The notes beneath the pieces are model-generated. The model saw nothing but the letters and a program-made list of their open reading frames with translations, searched no databases and was not told the DNA's origin. From the NCBI GenBank assembly GCA_027365775.1, contig DAHXLX010000001.1:1-64000 (forward strand): a stretch of DNA of 64,000 nucleotides, read 5' to 3'. The position numbers were made by a program, and so were the translations under genes. This DNA comes from Candidatus Saccharimonadota bacterium. Its GTDB lineage: Bacteria; Patescibacteriota; Saccharimonadia; Saccharimonadales; UBA4665. Shown one piece after another: positions 9,265 through 19,703 of the stretch. Each line of letters starts with the position of its first letter. Within the stretch, counting starts at the first letter, position 1.

Positions 9265-11160
9265 CTATTTATTGTCGACCACTTCACCTTCTATCGGGCC
9301 GTCTTCGCTTTTGGTTTCACTGGAGGGTTCTTCGTTTTTATTAGCCGACTGGCTCTCATATAGCTTAGCACCGATAGGCATGATCTTATCGGTTAACGTT
9401 TTAGCCGCGGTTTCCAGAACCTCTTTGCTGGCTTTGTCATCGGCAACCACTTTCTTGGCATCGTCGAGCGCTTCATTTAGCGTCTTCATATCTTCGTCAC
9501 CAAGCTTGTCTTTGTTATCTTTGGCGAGCTTTTCCGCTTGATAGACGGCACTGTCAAGCAAATTCCTTGCTTCAACCGTAGCCTTGCGCTCGCGATCTTC
9601 TTCGGCATGACTCTCAGCCTCTTTAGCCATCCGTTCAACTTCGGCTTTGTCAAGATTACCCGATCCGGAAATCGTAATACTCTGCTCCTTGCCTGTACCT
9701 TTGTCTTTGGCGGTCACGTTCAAGATACCGTTGGCATCGATATTAAAAGTTACCTCGATTTGCGGAACGCCGCGTGGTGCCGGCGGTATACCGTCCAATA
9801 TAAACCGGCCAAGGCTTTTGTTACCTTCGATCATTTCTCGCTCACCCTGGGCTACATGTATTTCGACTTGCGGCTGATTATCCGCAGCAGTTGAGAACAC
9901 TTCGCTCTTGGAAGTCGGGATGGTCGTATTCCGTTCGATAAGCTTAGTCATTACCCCGCCCATGGTTTCGATGCCCAAACTTAGCGGCGTCACATCTAAC
10001 AACAGCACATCTTTAACATCGCCCTGTAATACACCGCCTTGAATCGCCGCGCCGACCGCTACAACTTCGTCCGGATTTACACCCTTCATCGGCTCCTTGC
10101 CGAATATTTGTTTGACTTTCTCTTGCACCGCCGGCATCCTTGTCATGCCACCGACTAAAACTACAGCCTGGATGTCGCTAGCCTTTAATTTTGCATCCTT
10201 CAGGGCCTTTTCGCAGGGCAGCTGGGTCTTGTCAATTAGGTCAGACACCAGGCTTTCCAGCTTGGCACGGGTAAGTTTGTGCTCAAAGTGTTTCGGACCC
10301 TCAGCGTCGGCAGTCAAAAAAGGCAGATTAACAGTCACCTCCTGAGCAGTCGATAACTCAATCTTTGCTTTCTCAGCTTCGTCACGCAGACGCTGCATCG
10401 CCGCTTTGTCGTCACTGATATCGATGCCGCTTTCCTTCTTAAATTCTTCAATAAAGTAGTTGACAATCACCCGGTCAAAATCGGCCCCGCCAAGGTGGGT
10501 GTCACCGTTGGTGCTTTTAACTTCAAACACCCCCTCGCCAAGCTCCAGAATCGACACATCAAACGTTCCGCCACCCAAGTCATAAACGGCGATCTTCTCG
10601 TCGGCTTTGCCTTTCTTGTCCAGTCCGTAAGCCAGAGCGGCAGCGGTCGGTTCATTGATTATCCGCTTTACCTCAAGGCCGGCGATCTTACCGGCATCCT
10701 TAGTAGCTTGTCGCTGACTATCATCAAAATAAGCGGGTACCGTTATCACTGCCTCGGTAACCTTGTCGCCAAGGAATGCTTCAGCATCAGCCTTAAGTTT
10801 GGCCAAAATCATGGCGCTGATCTCTTCCGGGCTGTAATCCTTACCCGCCATAACGACTTTAACGCCGTTACCGCTTTTCTTGATTTCATAGCCCATTAGC
10901 TTAAGATCGCGTTGGACTTCCGGATCGTTATAATTACGCCCGATCAGACGCTTAACTTCATAAATTGTATTTTTTGGATTAGTCACTTGTTGACGGCGTG
11001 CAACCTGGCCCACCAGACGCTCACCGTTTTTGTTAACGGCTACGACTGACGGTGTTGTCCGGTTGCCTTCGCTATTGGCAATAATCTCCGGTTTGCCGGC
11101 TTGCATGACGGCCATTGCCGAGTTGGTGGTTCCTAAATCGATCCCAATAATTTTAGACAT
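9265..11160 (-). CDS. dnaK: Chaperone protein DnaK (Hsp70)
   Basis: The protein has 631 residues. The nucleotide-binding domain (1-380) shows [15 protein letters not shown], the phosphate motif [14 protein letters not shown] and the adenosine motif [11 protein letters not shown]. The interdomain linker is [16 protein letters not shown], followed by the substrate-binding beta domain and helical lid, ending in an acidic tail. It folds client proteins with DnaJ and GrpE. Its own promoter, overlapped by a CIRCE operator, lies upstream, so it can be made independently of hrcA-grpE. AAAGGG precedes the ATG by about 8 bases. Confidence 0.98.
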   Translation of the reverse strand: MSKIIGIDLGTTNSAMAVMQAGKPEIIANSEGNRTTPSVVAVNKNGERLVGQVARRQQVTNPKNTIYEVKRLIGRNYNDPEVQRDLKLMGYEIKKSGNGVKVVMAGKDYSPEEISAMILAKLKADAEAFLGDKVTEAVITVPAYFDDSQRQATKDAGKIAGLEVKRIINEPTAAALAYGLDKKGKADEKIAVYDLGGGTFDVSILELGEGVFEVKSTNGDTHLGGADFDRVIVNYFIEEFKKESGIDISDDKAAMQRLRDEAEKAKIELSTAQEVTVNLPFLTADAEGPKHFEHKLTRAKLESLVSDLIDKTQLPCEKALKDAKLKASDIQAVVLVGGMTRMPAVQEKVKQIFGKEPMKGVNPDEVVAVGAAIQGGVLQGDVKDVLLLDVTPLSLGIETMGGVMTKLIERNTTIPTSKSEVFSTAADNQPQVEIHVAQGEREMIEGNKSLGRFILDGIPPAPRGVPQIEVTFNIDANGILNVTAKDKGTGKEQSITISGSGNLDKAEVERMAKEAESHAEEDRERKATVEARNLLDSAVYQAEKLAKDNKDKLGDEDMKTLNEALDDAKKVVADDKASKEVLETAAKTLTDKIMPIGAKLYESQSANKNEEPSSETKSEDGPIEGEVVDNK

Positions 11161-11194
11161 AATTTATACCCTTTCGTTAGCAGCAATAACACAT

Positions 11195-11251
11195 GAGTGC
11201 TAAAGATACATCTATCTTAGAAAACTAGCACTCCTATGTCAAGAGTGCCAG
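11195..11251 (-). promoter_or_regulatory. dnaK promoter with CIRCE operator
   Basis: On the minus strand TTGACA (11242-11237), a 17-base spacer and TAAGAT (11219-11214) form a strong sigma-70-type promoter. The -35 box lies in the spacer of a CIRCE element at 11225-11251: half-sites CTAGCACTC and GAGTGCCAG (plus-strand reading) separated by exactly nine bases. A third half-site, GAGTGCTAA, sits at 11195-11203 near the expected transcription start. HrcA bound here would block RNA polymerase. Confidence 0.93.
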
Positions 11252-11301
11252 AAACTAATTGGTGTTCTTGGCGGCGGACAGCTGCCTTGGGTTAACAGCG
11301 G

Positions 11302-11820
11302 TTATTTGTCCAACCGGACGTTTACTACTGCGTGCCTGATAACTTCGTCGCCCAACTTATATCCCGACTGCAACTCTTCGCTAACGATCTCCCGGTTGCC
11401 GCCAGTCGTGTCATCCAGGTGTACCGCCTCATGGTACTTGGGGTCAAACGGATGGCCAACGGTACCAATGCGTTCTATGCCTAAATCGGTAAATATTTTA
11501 TCAAATTGTTTGACGACCGCTTGTACACCTTTAACATAGTCGTGGTCGGCCAGATCCGCCGGTACATGCTTGAGCGATCGCTCAAGGTTATCGATTGCCG
11601 GCAGAAGCTCACGGACTACCCGGGCAATGCTCAATTGCCGGATATTGGACAGTGCTGCCTCGTTTTGGCGCCGCATGTTAACGGAATCTGCCCGTTCACG
11701 CTGTAAAGCCTCGGTCAGTTCAGCAATTAACTTGTCTTTATCATCAGCTAAAGCATGCTGGATCGCGGCTTTGCCGCCGGCCACTCCGGCCTCGGTGGAA
11801 CGTTTATGCTTATCGGTCAT
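11302..11820 (-). CDS. grpE: Nucleotide exchange factor GrpE
   Basis: This 172-residue protein has a long N-terminal coiled coil (DKDKLIAELTEALQRERADS) and the C-terminal beta domain signature of GrpE (DLGIERIGTVGHPFDPKYHE, then GYKLGDEVIRHAVVNV). It releases ADP from DnaK. The start overlaps the end of hrcA by 11 bases, so the two are translated from one message. The first 15-20 residues are shorter and less acidic than in many GrpE proteins, which is common variation. Confidence 0.96.
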   Translation of the reverse strand: MTDKHKRSTEAGVAGGKAAIQHALADDKDKLIAELTEALQRERADSVNMRRQNEAALSNIRQLSIARVVRELLPAIDNLERSLKHVPADLADHDYVKGVQAVVKQFDKIFTDLGIERIGTVGHPFDPKYHEAVHLDDTTGGNREIVSEELQSGYKLGDEVIRHAVVNVRLDK

Positions 11821-12520
11821 AAAGTACCTCCTCCAGTTCCTGTCCTGCCCGTCTGACCAGATGCATTACATCACGGTATTGTTGTCTGGTCGGCCCAAGA
11901 ACACCTATATAACTATGGTCACTGAACGAACTTCTGAACCGACTGATTATTAAACTGGCGCCGGCACTGCGCCCGACTGGATTCTCCCGGCCGATGTATA
12001 CGTTTAACGGCTGGTTGGGCGAAGTTTCCCGAAGCCAAGGTTCAAGGTTATCCAGCAACTGCGCCACCTGGCGCACCTGTTGACTACTGACAAATTCCGG
12101 TTGTCCGAACAAATTACTAAGACCGCTTATATACAATTGGTTACCGATAGTGCCCAATCCCAGATTGTGGGTCAGCTCTACCAAGGTATCGACGGCATTA
12201 CGGATAGTTCGTTCCGGCATACCCCCTTCTTGCACTCTAACCGCCAGCGCCCGTTCGCCACGGCGTTCGATTGTGTCGGCCAATTGGTTCTCATTTAGCT
12301 CATTAACATATAACCGGTAGCCTTTGTCCGTCGGAATCCGTCCGGCACTGGTATGCGGTTGCATGATATAGCCTAGCCGTTCAAGCTCAGCCATTTCCGC
12401 GCGAATAGTGGCTGATGATACGCGAAATACTTTTGCCAGTAAATTAGACCCTACCGGGCTGGCTACTTCGGCGTATTGTTCGATTATGGCTTTTAATATT
12501 TGGCTTTGTCGATCGGTCAT
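11810..12520 (-). CDS. hrcA: Heat-inducible transcription repressor HrcA (short form)
   Basis: The N-terminal winged helix is typical (MTDRQSQILKAIIEQYAEVA, SSATIRAEMAELERLGYI, HTSAGRIPTDKGYRLYV). The C-terminal part has the HrcA regulatory-domain ending (SYIGVLGPTRQQYRDVMHLV). At 236 residues it is shorter than the usual 340, with a reduced central GAF-like region. It should repress its own operon and dnaK through the two CIRCE elements seen at 12570-12596 and 11225-11251. Confidence 0.95.
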   Translation of the reverse strand: MTDRQSQILKAIIEQYAEVASPVGSNLLAKVFRVSSATIRAEMAELERLGYIMQPHTSAGRIPTDKGYRLYVNELNENQLADTIERRGERALAVRVQEGGMPERTIRNAVDTLVELTHNLGLGTIGNQLYISGLSNLFGQPEFVSSQQVRQVAQLLDNLEPWLRETSPNQPLNVYIGRENPVGRSAGASLIISRFRSSFSDHSYIGVLGPTRQQYRDVMHLVRRAGQELEEVLYDR

Positions 12521-12558
12521 CGTTACTACACCTTAGAGTTCAATCAAAACTGCCCTAT

Positions 12559-12596
12559 ATTCTATCCGCTTGGCACTCAATAGTCAAGAGTGCTAG
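12559..12596 (-). promoter_or_regulatory. hrcA-grpE promoter with CIRCE operator
   Basis: On the minus strand TTGACT (12587-12582), 17 bases and TAGAAT (12564-12559) form the promoter. CIRCE half-sites TTGGCACTC (12570-12578) and GAGTGCTAG (12588-12596) flank nine bases, and the -35 box again lies in the operator spacer. The design matches that of the dnaK promoter. Confidence 0.93.
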
Positions 12597-12601
12597 TTAT
12601 G

Positions 12602-13345
12602 TTACAGCTCAGATTGACCGTTTTTGCTCAAGTAGTCGCGGGTTGACTTAAGCAGATCGGCGGCAACCTGCAGTCCTTGGTTCATATTTGGCTCAAATTG
12701 TCCGTTAACCAGATCATCCACCTGTTTAACCGTATTGTCGAGGATATCGTTGACTATAATCCAGGATCCGGTATTCTTTAATACTTCGCTAAAAATACTA
12801 ATACCGGTATGCAGGCGGCTAGTTAGTTCATCTCTGTTCATTTGACCGCGGCCGTGAAGCCTGTTTAACCAGACACCAAAAGACGGTGGCAATACGAAAA
12901 TACCGACAGTGTCCGGTTTACGCTTCAAGATATTCTTAAAACCGCCGATATCGATATCGTCTACGGCAATTTTGGCCGCAGCCTGAGCTCGTTTAAGTTC
13001 ACGGACACTAATACCGGAAACTTGGCGGTTATGAATTATTTCCGCTTCCAGAAACTCCCCCCGTTTCAGGTCCCGCAGAAAGTCCGCTTCCGATCGGAAC
13101 CAGTAAACCTGACCGTCTATTTCTTGAACGCCATTATTTATACGCGGCCGTCTGGTCGTGTCTGAAACTATAAAGTGGTATCTGCCGGTTTGATTGAGCT
13201 TGCTGATGATCGTATTTCGGCCAACGGCGGAAGGACCGACTAACAACAGCAACCTGATCAATGCAAGCAGTTTAATTACATCCTTTGACGGCTGATAGTC
13301 TTTCAAGACAGCTTCAAACTCGTTTCGCAATTCCAGCGGATTCAT
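12602..13345 (-). CDS. Guanylate-kinase-like protein with altered P-loop
   Basis: Residues about 30-215 resemble guanylate kinase: a P-loop region LLLLVGPSAVGRNTIISKL, then the GMP-binding part YHFIVSDTTRRPR and EIDGQVYWF, and AKIAVDDIDIGGFKNIL. The normal GPSGxGK(S/T) lysine is Arg here (AVGRNT), which would weaken ATP phosphate binding. The N-terminal 30 residues and C-terminal 40 residues are extra. It may not be an active GMP kinase; a regulatory or RNA-related role is possible. It sits between the heat-shock genes and lepA on the same strand. Confidence 0.7.
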   Translation of the reverse strand: MNPLELRNEFEAVLKDYQPSKDVIKLLALIRLLLLVGPSAVGRNTIISKLNQTGRYHFIVSDTTRRPRINNGVQEIDGQVYWFRSEADFLRDLKRGEFLEAEIIHNRQVSGISVRELKRAQAAAKIAVDDIDIGGFKNILKRKPDTVGIFVLPPSFGVWLNRLHGRGQMNRDELTSRLHTGISIFSEVLKNTGSWIIVNDILDNTVKQVDDLVNGQFEPNMNQGLQVAADLLKSTRDYLSKNGQSEL

Positions 13346-13384
13346 GGACTTATATTACCGATACGCTGCCTTAAATAGCAATCT

Positions 13385-15166
13385 TTAATCGTTTCGTCGC
13401 ATCATAACAAAAAATGCTTCCGCCGGTATATCCACTTTGCCGAATCGCTTAAGCCGTTTCTTGCCTCGTTTCTGTTTTTCCAGAACTTTACGTTTCCTGG
13501 TTACGTCACCACCGTATAACCCGATAGTGACGTCTTTCCGGTAAGCGCTTATGTCTTCTCTGGCAATGACTTTCCCGTTGATTGCAGCCTGCAGCGCTAC
13601 CTTAAAGTTCTGCCTGGGAATAATCTGTTTTAGCTTGGCCAGGGTAGCCCGGCCCAGAGCCTGAGCTTCACTTCGGTGTACCATCAGCGAAAGTGCATCC
13701 ACCGGCTCGTTAGCCACCAAAAAATCCAGTTTGACCAAATCCCCGGGACGATAGTCCGATAGCTCATAGTTAAATGAGCCGTAACCGCTGGTCAGGCTTT
13801 TCAGTTGATCATAAAAGTCGGTCAGCAGGTTTGCCAGCGGAGCTTCAAAACTTATCAACGCCTGTTCCTCAACATAGCTCAGGTTATTTTGCCGGCCACG
13901 TTTAGCCACGATTAGCTGCAGCACGGTACCGACATATTGTTTCGGTAAAACAATTTCTCCCTTGACCCAAGGTTCGTGAATTTCCCGTATCATGGTCGGA
14001 TCCGGCAATTCAGCTGCACTTTTTATGTCCAGCTCTTCGCCGTTATTCAAGACAATGTGGTAATCGGTAGAAGGATTGGTTACTACCAACTCCAAGCCAT
14101 ATTCGCGCTCCAGCCGTTCACGGATAATATCCAGATGCAACAAACCGAGAAAACCGACCCGGACCCCAAAACCCAGTACCGGAGAGTTCTCTGATGAGAA
14201 TTGAAGAGCCGAATCGTTAAGCGACAATTTGGCAATCGCCTCCTTCAGTTCCTGGTAATCCTCATTGCTTTCTGGAAAGAAACCGGCGTAGACAAACGGC
14301 TTTACCTCTTTATAGCCGGGCAGAGGGATGTGTGCTGGCTGGACGGTTGTAGTTACCGTATCGCCGACATGTGCTTCACGCGCAGTTTTTAAATTGGTAA
14401 CCACATAACCAATCTCACCGGCAACCAGCTGTGAACCCGGTGTAAGATTGGGGGTTAACGATCCGACCTCTAAAGCCAGCCCCTCTGCCGCTGACGCAAT
14501 CATTCGAATGCCATCGTTCTTTTTCAAACTTCCGTCGACCACTCGGACATAAAGGATTACGCCCCGGTAATCATCAAAATAGCTGTCAAAGATTAGTGCC
14601 CTTAAAGCTGGTTCGGCCGACTCTCGGGGAGGCGGTATGTCGCTGATTATTTTATCCAGTAGCGCATCTACGCCCTGACCGGTCTTAGCCGATATCCGCA
14701 GTATGTCTTCAGCTTTACAACCTAACAAACTGACTATTTCGGCGCTGACCCGGTTGATATCTGCCGCCGGCAGATCGATTTTATTTACTACCGGGATAAT
14801 ATTCAGGTCGGCAGCGATTGCCAGGTAAACATTGGCCAGTGTTTGTGCCTGGATTCCCTGGGTGGCATCGACTACCAGCAGGGCACCTTCGCAAGCCGCC
14901 AGACTGCGCGATACCTCATAGCTGAAATCGACATGGCCAGGAGTATCGATCAGGTTCAGCTCGTAATTCTGATAGTTCATTCTTACCGGCGCCAATTTGA
15001 TTGTGATGCCTTTCTCACGCTCCAGATCCATCTTATCGAGCAGCTGTTCTTTCATTTCGCGGCGCGAAACGGTTCCGGTTAACTCCAGCAAACGATCAGC
15101 AAGAGTCGATTTGCCATGATCAATATGGGCAATGATGCAAAAATTTCTAATCCTTGATCGGTCCAT
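13385..15166 (-). CDS. lepA: Elongation factor 4 (LepA)
   Basis: This 593-residue translational GTPase back-translocates stalled ribosomes. Visible parts are G1 (AHIDHGKSTLADRL), the switch and G3 (LIDTPGHVDF), G4 (NKIDLP), domain II, and the LepA-specific C-terminal domain ending KRKVLEKQKRGKKRLKRFG. Its length is normal for the family. On the minus strand TATAAT (15182-15177) lies only 10 bases before the ATG and no Shine-Dalgarno sequence is seen, so the message is probably leaderless or nearly so. Confidence 0.97.
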   Translation of the reverse strand: MDRSRIRNFCIIAHIDHGKSTLADRLLELTGTVSRREMKEQLLDKMDLEREKGITIKLAPVRMNYQNYELNLIDTPGHVDFSYEVSRSLAACEGALLVVDATQGIQAQTLANVYLAIAADLNIIPVVNKIDLPAADINRVSAEIVSLLGCKAEDILRISAKTGQGVDALLDKIISDIPPPRESAEPALRALIFDSYFDDYRGVILYVRVVDGSLKKNDGIRMIASAAEGLALEVGSLTPNLTPGSQLVAGEIGYVVTNLKTAREAHVGDTVTTTVQPAHIPLPGYKEVKPFVYAGFFPESNEDYQELKEAIAKLSLNDSALQFSSENSPVLGFGVRVGFLGLLHLDIIRERLEREYGLELVVTNPSTDYHIVLNNGEELDIKSAAELPDPTMIREIHEPWVKGEIVLPKQYVGTVLQLIVAKRGRQNNLSYVEEQALISFEAPLANLLTDFYDQLKSLTSGYGSFNYELSDYRPGDLVKLDFLVANEPVDALSLMVHRSEAQALGRATLAKLKQIIPRQNFKVALQAAINGKVIAREDISAYRKDVTIGLYGGDVTRKRKVLEKQKRGKKRLKRFGKVDIPAEAFFVMMRRND

Positions 15167-15193
15167 GACTTATGTCATTATATCTTAGACTGC

Positions 15194-16786
15194 TCAGGTG
15201 AGATCGACTTTGATCGGCTTCAGTGCAACGCGGCGCACAAACGCAAAGATTGGTTTCGTTTCTTCCAGATCAAACAAAGCCGATACGGTAATATGAACCA
15301 GCATTGGCACGGCGGTAATAATCAACAACTTACTGCCAAGGGTCACGAAACCACGGTCCATCAGTTCCAGGGGCATAAGCGAAATCATAATGTATCCGGC
15401 CAAAACGGTGAAACCGGTAACCGATCCGATTTTGAACACCCCGTTCCAGAATTCGGCATTCAGCAGTTTGCGGTCGCGGTAAATCATAACCACAACCAGG
15501 ATTAACACCTCAACTCCGGCAACAATCGACTGAGCAATAGCCAATCCGGCGACCCCGTAAGCATTGGGCCGGGCCAACGTTATAGCCAGGAATATGTTAA
15601 AGGCGATGGTAAAGATCGAAACGTACATCGGGGTTTTGGTATCTTTGTGCGAGTAATACCAGCGCGAGATAATCGCATACAATATCCTGAAGAATATCGC
15701 AACAGTCAAGAATCCGAAAATAACGGATATCTGAGCATTACCGCGCGAAAATATCAGGCGGGCAAGGTATCCGCGGCAGAAGTAACTCAGGACTACCACC
15801 GGTGCCGACAACCAGATCATTGCTCTGACAATTTTCAGAAAATCGCGGCGATATAGATCAGGGCGCCCCTGGCTAAGCCGGGCGTTTAACTTGGGAAAGG
15901 CAGCCGTAGCAATACTGGTACCAAGTAGTAAAATCGGCGCAGTACTCAATGTATAAGCATAGTTATAGTCAGATATGTTGCCGCTGCCCAAACCGCTGGC
16001 GATGTGCGTCTCGACAATATCTTCGATCTGATCCATACCCTGATCCAAAGACCTGGGCGGTAAGTTTCTTAACACGCCACGAAAATCTGGGTTGTGCCAG
16101 TGAATACGCGGTCGCCAGGAGAAGTTCAAGTTGATTAAACCGAAAACCACCACCAGGAGCTGTAAAACCGCGCCGATCAACGCCCCGATACCCAAGCCAA
16201 CCAAACCGATGTTGTTATAAAAGATAAAAATACTGGCGATAATGGCAGTGTTATAGAAAATCGGGGCAACAGCGAAAAAAAAGAACCGACCTAGCGTCTG
16301 TTGGACGCTAGTCAGCACACCGGAAAGGGTAAACAACAGCGGATTGAAGGCCATCAACCGCATAATATCGGTAGCATTATTCAGTTGTTGCGGCGTCAAA
16401 CCCGGTGCGACGATGTCATGAACCAGTGGTCTGGCAAATATAAGGATAATGATCGCGACAAAGATCATAATTAATGCTAATAAGTTCAAGAAGCTGGTAG
16501 TCAGTTCCCAGATTGCTTTTCGGCCGTGTTTATGTAAGTAGTCGCTTAAAACCGGCATAAACGCGACGCCGAGCGCTCCGGCCGAAATCGTATAGTAAAA
16601 CAGGTCGGGAATCGTAAAGGCGGCAAAGTAAGCATCGGTACTGCCCGGTCCAACAAGCGGGAAGTGCGAACTTACCAGCTTGGTTCTTAAAAAACCGAGT
16701 ATTTGGCCAAAGATTGTCGTGGCAATAAGCAACGTAGCAACATTGAATATTGTCTGCTTCTTCTTGGGTGCGGCATTTTGATCCAT
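15194..16786 (-). CDS. murJ: Lipid II flippase MurJ (MviN)
   Basis: This 530-residue protein is a MOP-superfamily flippase with about 14 membrane helices. The N-terminal ATLLIATTIFGQILGFLRTK, TDAYFAAFTIPDLFYYTISA and FMPVLSDYLHK are MurJ signatures, including the Arg residues that line the lipid II cavity. It moves peptidoglycan precursor across the membrane. The gene precedes lepA with a short gap on the same strand. Confidence 0.93.
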   Translation of the reverse strand: MDQNAAPKKKQTIFNVATLLIATTIFGQILGFLRTKLVSSHFPLVGPGSTDAYFAAFTIPDLFYYTISAGALGVAFMPVLSDYLHKHGRKAIWELTTSFLNLLALIMIFVAIIILIFARPLVHDIVAPGLTPQQLNNATDIMRLMAFNPLLFTLSGVLTSVQQTLGRFFFFAVAPIFYNTAIIASIFIFYNNIGLVGLGIGALIGAVLQLLVVVFGLINLNFSWRPRIHWHNPDFRGVLRNLPPRSLDQGMDQIEDIVETHIASGLGSGNISDYNYAYTLSTAPILLLGTSIATAAFPKLNARLSQGRPDLYRRDFLKIVRAMIWLSAPVVVLSYFCRGYLARLIFSRGNAQISVIFGFLTVAIFFRILYAIISRWYYSHKDTKTPMYVSIFTIAFNIFLAITLARPNAYGVAGLAIAQSIVAGVEVLILVVVMIYRDRKLLNAEFWNGVFKIGSVTGFTVLAGYIMISLMPLELMDRGFVTLGSKLLIITAVPMLVHITVSALFDLEETKPIFAFVRRVALKPIKVDLT

Positions 16787-16883
16787 TCGCTAAAACTGTT
16801 CTTTAAAGAGTTGTTAGTTGCTTACTAAAGTATAGACTAGACCCCACCTACCATAAAGCACTAATGCTAAAGTTTTTTATTAT

Positions 16884-18746
16884 TCAATACAGCGCAGCGG
16901 CTTTGGGCATGTGTGCACCCTTTAGAATTTCCGACACTTCTTTAGCATCGACAGTTTCCTTCTCGATCAACTTGTTCTTTAATACTTCCAGCTTATCCCG
17001 GTTGGCCTTGATCACCATGCGTGCACGGTTAGCGGCCTCGGTTATTAGACTCTCTACCTCCTGATCAATAATTTTGGCGGTGTCGTCGGAATACTCCCGC
17101 TCATGCACCAGACGATCAAGCATCATGCCATCGTCAGTCTTGAACACTTGGTCGCGTAATTTTTCACCCATTCCCTGGTTGACCACCATGTCCCTGGCGA
17201 CTTCAGCAGCTTGCTGCAGGTCGCTGCCGGCACCGGTGGTTATATGATCGGCACCGAGTATAACTTCTTCGGCAATCCGACCACCCATGCCGCGCGCCAG
17301 TATATCCTTAAACTGAACCAGAGATACATAAACCCGGTCTTCTGGCGGGATAAACCAGGTAACACCACCGGTTCCTCCACGCGGAATTATCGTAACCTTA
17401 TGTACCGGGTCGCTGTCCGGCAACACATGACCGACCAGCGCGTGTCCCGCTTCATGATAGGCAGTAGTTAATTTGTCGACTTCGGTCATAACTTTGCTCT
17501 TCCGCTCCGGACCGATGGCCACACGTTCAAACGCCTCAGTCACATCATCCTGAGTGATCTCGCTGTGATTGTTGCGGGCGGCAATGATTGCCGATTCGTT
17601 AGCGATATTAGCCAGATCTGCCCCAGAACTGCCGGCGCTTTTGGCTGCTAAGGCATCCAAATCCACATCTTTGGCCAAAGGCTTTTTATTAAAATGAACC
17701 TTAAGAATCGCTTCTCTTTCTCTGCGATCAGGCAACCCGATATTCACACGCCGGTCAAACCGGCCGGGACGTAACAACGCCGGGTCCAGCACATCGGCCC
17801 GGTTGGTGGCGGCGAGCACAATTACGTTTTGTCCTTGCTCGAAACCATCCATCTCGACCAGTATCTGATTCAGGGTCTGTTCGCGTTCATCATGACCGCC
17901 ACCCATGCCGGATCCGCGCCGCCGGCCGACCGCGTCAATTTCATCGATAAAAATGATGCATGGGGCGTTTTTCTTGGCTTTGGCAAATAAATCCCGTACT
18001 CGACTGGCACCTACACCAACAAACATTTCAACAAACTCTGATCCGGAGATGCTGAAAAATGGCACATTGGCTTCACCGGCAACCGCCCGAGACAGCATTG
18101 TCTTGCCGGTGCCGGGAGGTCCGACCAGGAGCACCCCTTTTGGAATCCTTGCACCCAACGCCGCGAATTTCTTCGGATACTTTAAGAATTCAACCACCTC
18201 AGACAAATCTTGTTTGGCCTCATCCGATCCGGCAATATCGGCAAAAGTTGCCTTGTCTTTTTCGTTACCATAAAGCCGGGCACGGCTCTTGCCGAAGCTA
18301 AGCGCCTGATTGCCCTGGACTTGAGCGCTGCGTAACATAAAGAATAATAGTCCGCCGATCAGCAGCACCGTTAAGACCGACTCGCCAACAGATATCCAAG
18401 CGGAGGTTGACGACGATTGAGGCTTGAAGGTAATCGATACTTTACTAAAGTTGAAGCCTTCAGCCTTAAGACTTGAATTTGGATCGGTATAGGTTTTAAG
18501 TGAGGGTGAACTCTGCCCTTTTTGAGTAATCTCCAGTTCGTTACCGTTAACCAGAATCGACGAATATTTACCTTCATTCGACTGTTTGATCGCTTGTGTC
18601 AAAGGTATGCTCTTCAAGTTAGACGGCTGGTTATACGCTGCAAAGATTATCAAGGCCAGCAAAATTAATATTGCGGCAAACCCCAGGTTCTTAATTCCCC
18701 GTCGATTATTCTGATTCCGATTAGGTCGCACAGTTCTCTTGTCCAT
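16884..18746 (-). CDS. ftsH: ATP-dependent zinc metalloprotease FtsH
   Basis: The protein has 620 residues. An N-terminal membrane helix (about 25-42), a small extracytoplasmic domain and a second helix (about 120-138) precede the AAA+ module (Walker [11 protein letters not shown], Walker [17 protein letters not shown], the second region of homology [20 protein letters not shown]). The M41 peptidase follows with the zinc motif HEAGH near residue 430. It degrades membrane and regulatory proteins. The tail is short compared with enterobacterial FtsH. Confidence 0.97.
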   Translation of the reverse strand: MDKRTVRPNRNQNNRRGIKNLGFAAILILLALIIFAAYNQPSNLKSIPLTQAIKQSNEGKYSSILVNGNELEITQKGQSSPSLKTYTDPNSSLKAEGFNFSKVSITFKPQSSSTSAWISVGESVLTVLLIGGLLFFMLRSAQVQGNQALSFGKSRARLYGNEKDKATFADIAGSDEAKQDLSEVVEFLKYPKKFAALGARIPKGVLLVGPPGTGKTMLSRAVAGEANVPFFSISGSEFVEMFVGVGASRVRDLFAKAKKNAPCIIFIDEIDAVGRRRGSGMGGGHDEREQTLNQILVEMDGFEQGQNVIVLAATNRADVLDPALLRPGRFDRRVNIGLPDRREREAILKVHFNKKPLAKDVDLDALAAKSAGSSGADLANIANESAIIAARNNHSEITQDDVTEAFERVAIGPERKSKVMTEVDKLTTAYHEAGHALVGHVLPDSDPVHKVTIIPRGGTGGVTWFIPPEDRVYVSLVQFKDILARGMGGRIAEEVILGADHITTGAGSDLQQAAEVARDMVVNQGMGEKLRDQVFKTDDGMMLDRLVHEREYSDDTAKIIDQEVESLITEAANRARMVIKANRDKLEVLKNKLIEKETVDAKEVSEILKGAHMPKAAALY

Positions 18747-18783
18747 GTTGTTCCCTAATTATATATGGCATGCAAGGCTTTTG

Positions 18784-19671
18784 CTAGCGCTCTATGGTAT
18801 TGAGTGCCAAATAATCCTTTCCTATGGTCATTTGGAGGGCGCCGATAACATTAATCCGAGTGCCTGACCGTTTAGTTTTGGCTGTCACTACTAGCCGCTC
18901 AATCGTCTTACGGTCAAAGTTAATCAGATTATTAGCTCTAAGCCAAGAGGCAATCAGCTCCTTGCTCTCGTTATATCCTAGCTTAGTTAGTGTGCGTCGA
19001 TCCAATTGTTTATTATCCGAAGTCACCAATAACTGCTTAAGACTCTCGTCAATTTGTTCGTTTAGTCGTTGTTGCCGGTTACTTAAGTCAATCAGTCTTT
19101 CTCTGTCAGTATCGGTTAATCTGGGTACTATGTGCAAACGAATATAATTTCTAAGGTAGCGATCGTCGTAATTAGTACTGTCCTCTCTCCAGCTTAAATT
19201 ATGCTGAATAACATAACGTCTGATCGTAGCCTTACTGACATTTATTAACGGTCGCTTGATCAGGTCCGAATCATTAAGCGAACTTAATCCTTTGCGGCCG
19301 GTGCCACGAATAAGATTGATGATTATTGTTTCCAGTCGGTCATCCAAATGGTGGGCGGTAATGATCGCAGTGGAATTGCTGTCGTATGCTACCTGCTTCA
19401 AGAACCGGTAGCGAGCTTCTCTGGCAATAGCTTCGCTGGTTCCTGGACCCAGATGTCCGGCGGCAGATTTAAAGCAAAGGTTGTATCGACCGGCAAGCTC
19501 AGCCACGAATTGCCGGTCGTCACCACTATTGGATCTTATCCCATGATCATAGTGTGCCACTATCAGTTGGTAATCCGGTAGCTGCGCCATGATGTTAAGC
19601 AGGCAGACGGAGTCAATGCCGCCACTTACGGCAATAACGTATGCACCGGGTTTTGGCAGTTGCAGCTTCAT
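18784..19671 (-). CDS. tilS: tRNA(Ile)-lysidine synthase TilS
   Basis: This 295-residue protein begins with the N-type ATP pyrophosphatase P-loop AVSGGIDSVCLL. It also shows ITAHHLDDRLETIIINLIRG and RPLINVSKATIRRY, all TilS signatures. It converts the wobble C of tRNA-Ile(CAU) to lysidine so that AUA is read as Ile. Its substrate tRNA is present in the window at 40902-40977. The protein is shorter than E. coli TilS and lacks much of the C-terminal domain, as in other small forms. Confidence 0.92.
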   Translation of the reverse strand: MKLQLPKPGAYVIAVSGGIDSVCLLNIMAQLPDYQLIVAHYDHGIRSNSGDDRQFVAELAGRYNLCFKSAAGHLGPGTSEAIAREARYRFLKQVAYDSNSTAIITAHHLDDRLETIIINLIRGTGRKGLSSLNDSDLIKRPLINVSKATIRRYVIQHNLSWREDSTNYDDRYLRNYIRLHIVPRLTDTDRERLIDLSNRQQRLNEQIDESLKQLLVTSDNKQLDRRTLTKLGYNESKELIASWLRANNLINFDRKTIERLVVTAKTKRSGTRINVIGALQMTIGKDYLALNTIER

Positions 19672-19703
19672 CCGCTATCATTCTACTAAGGAACAGCTAT
19701 ACT

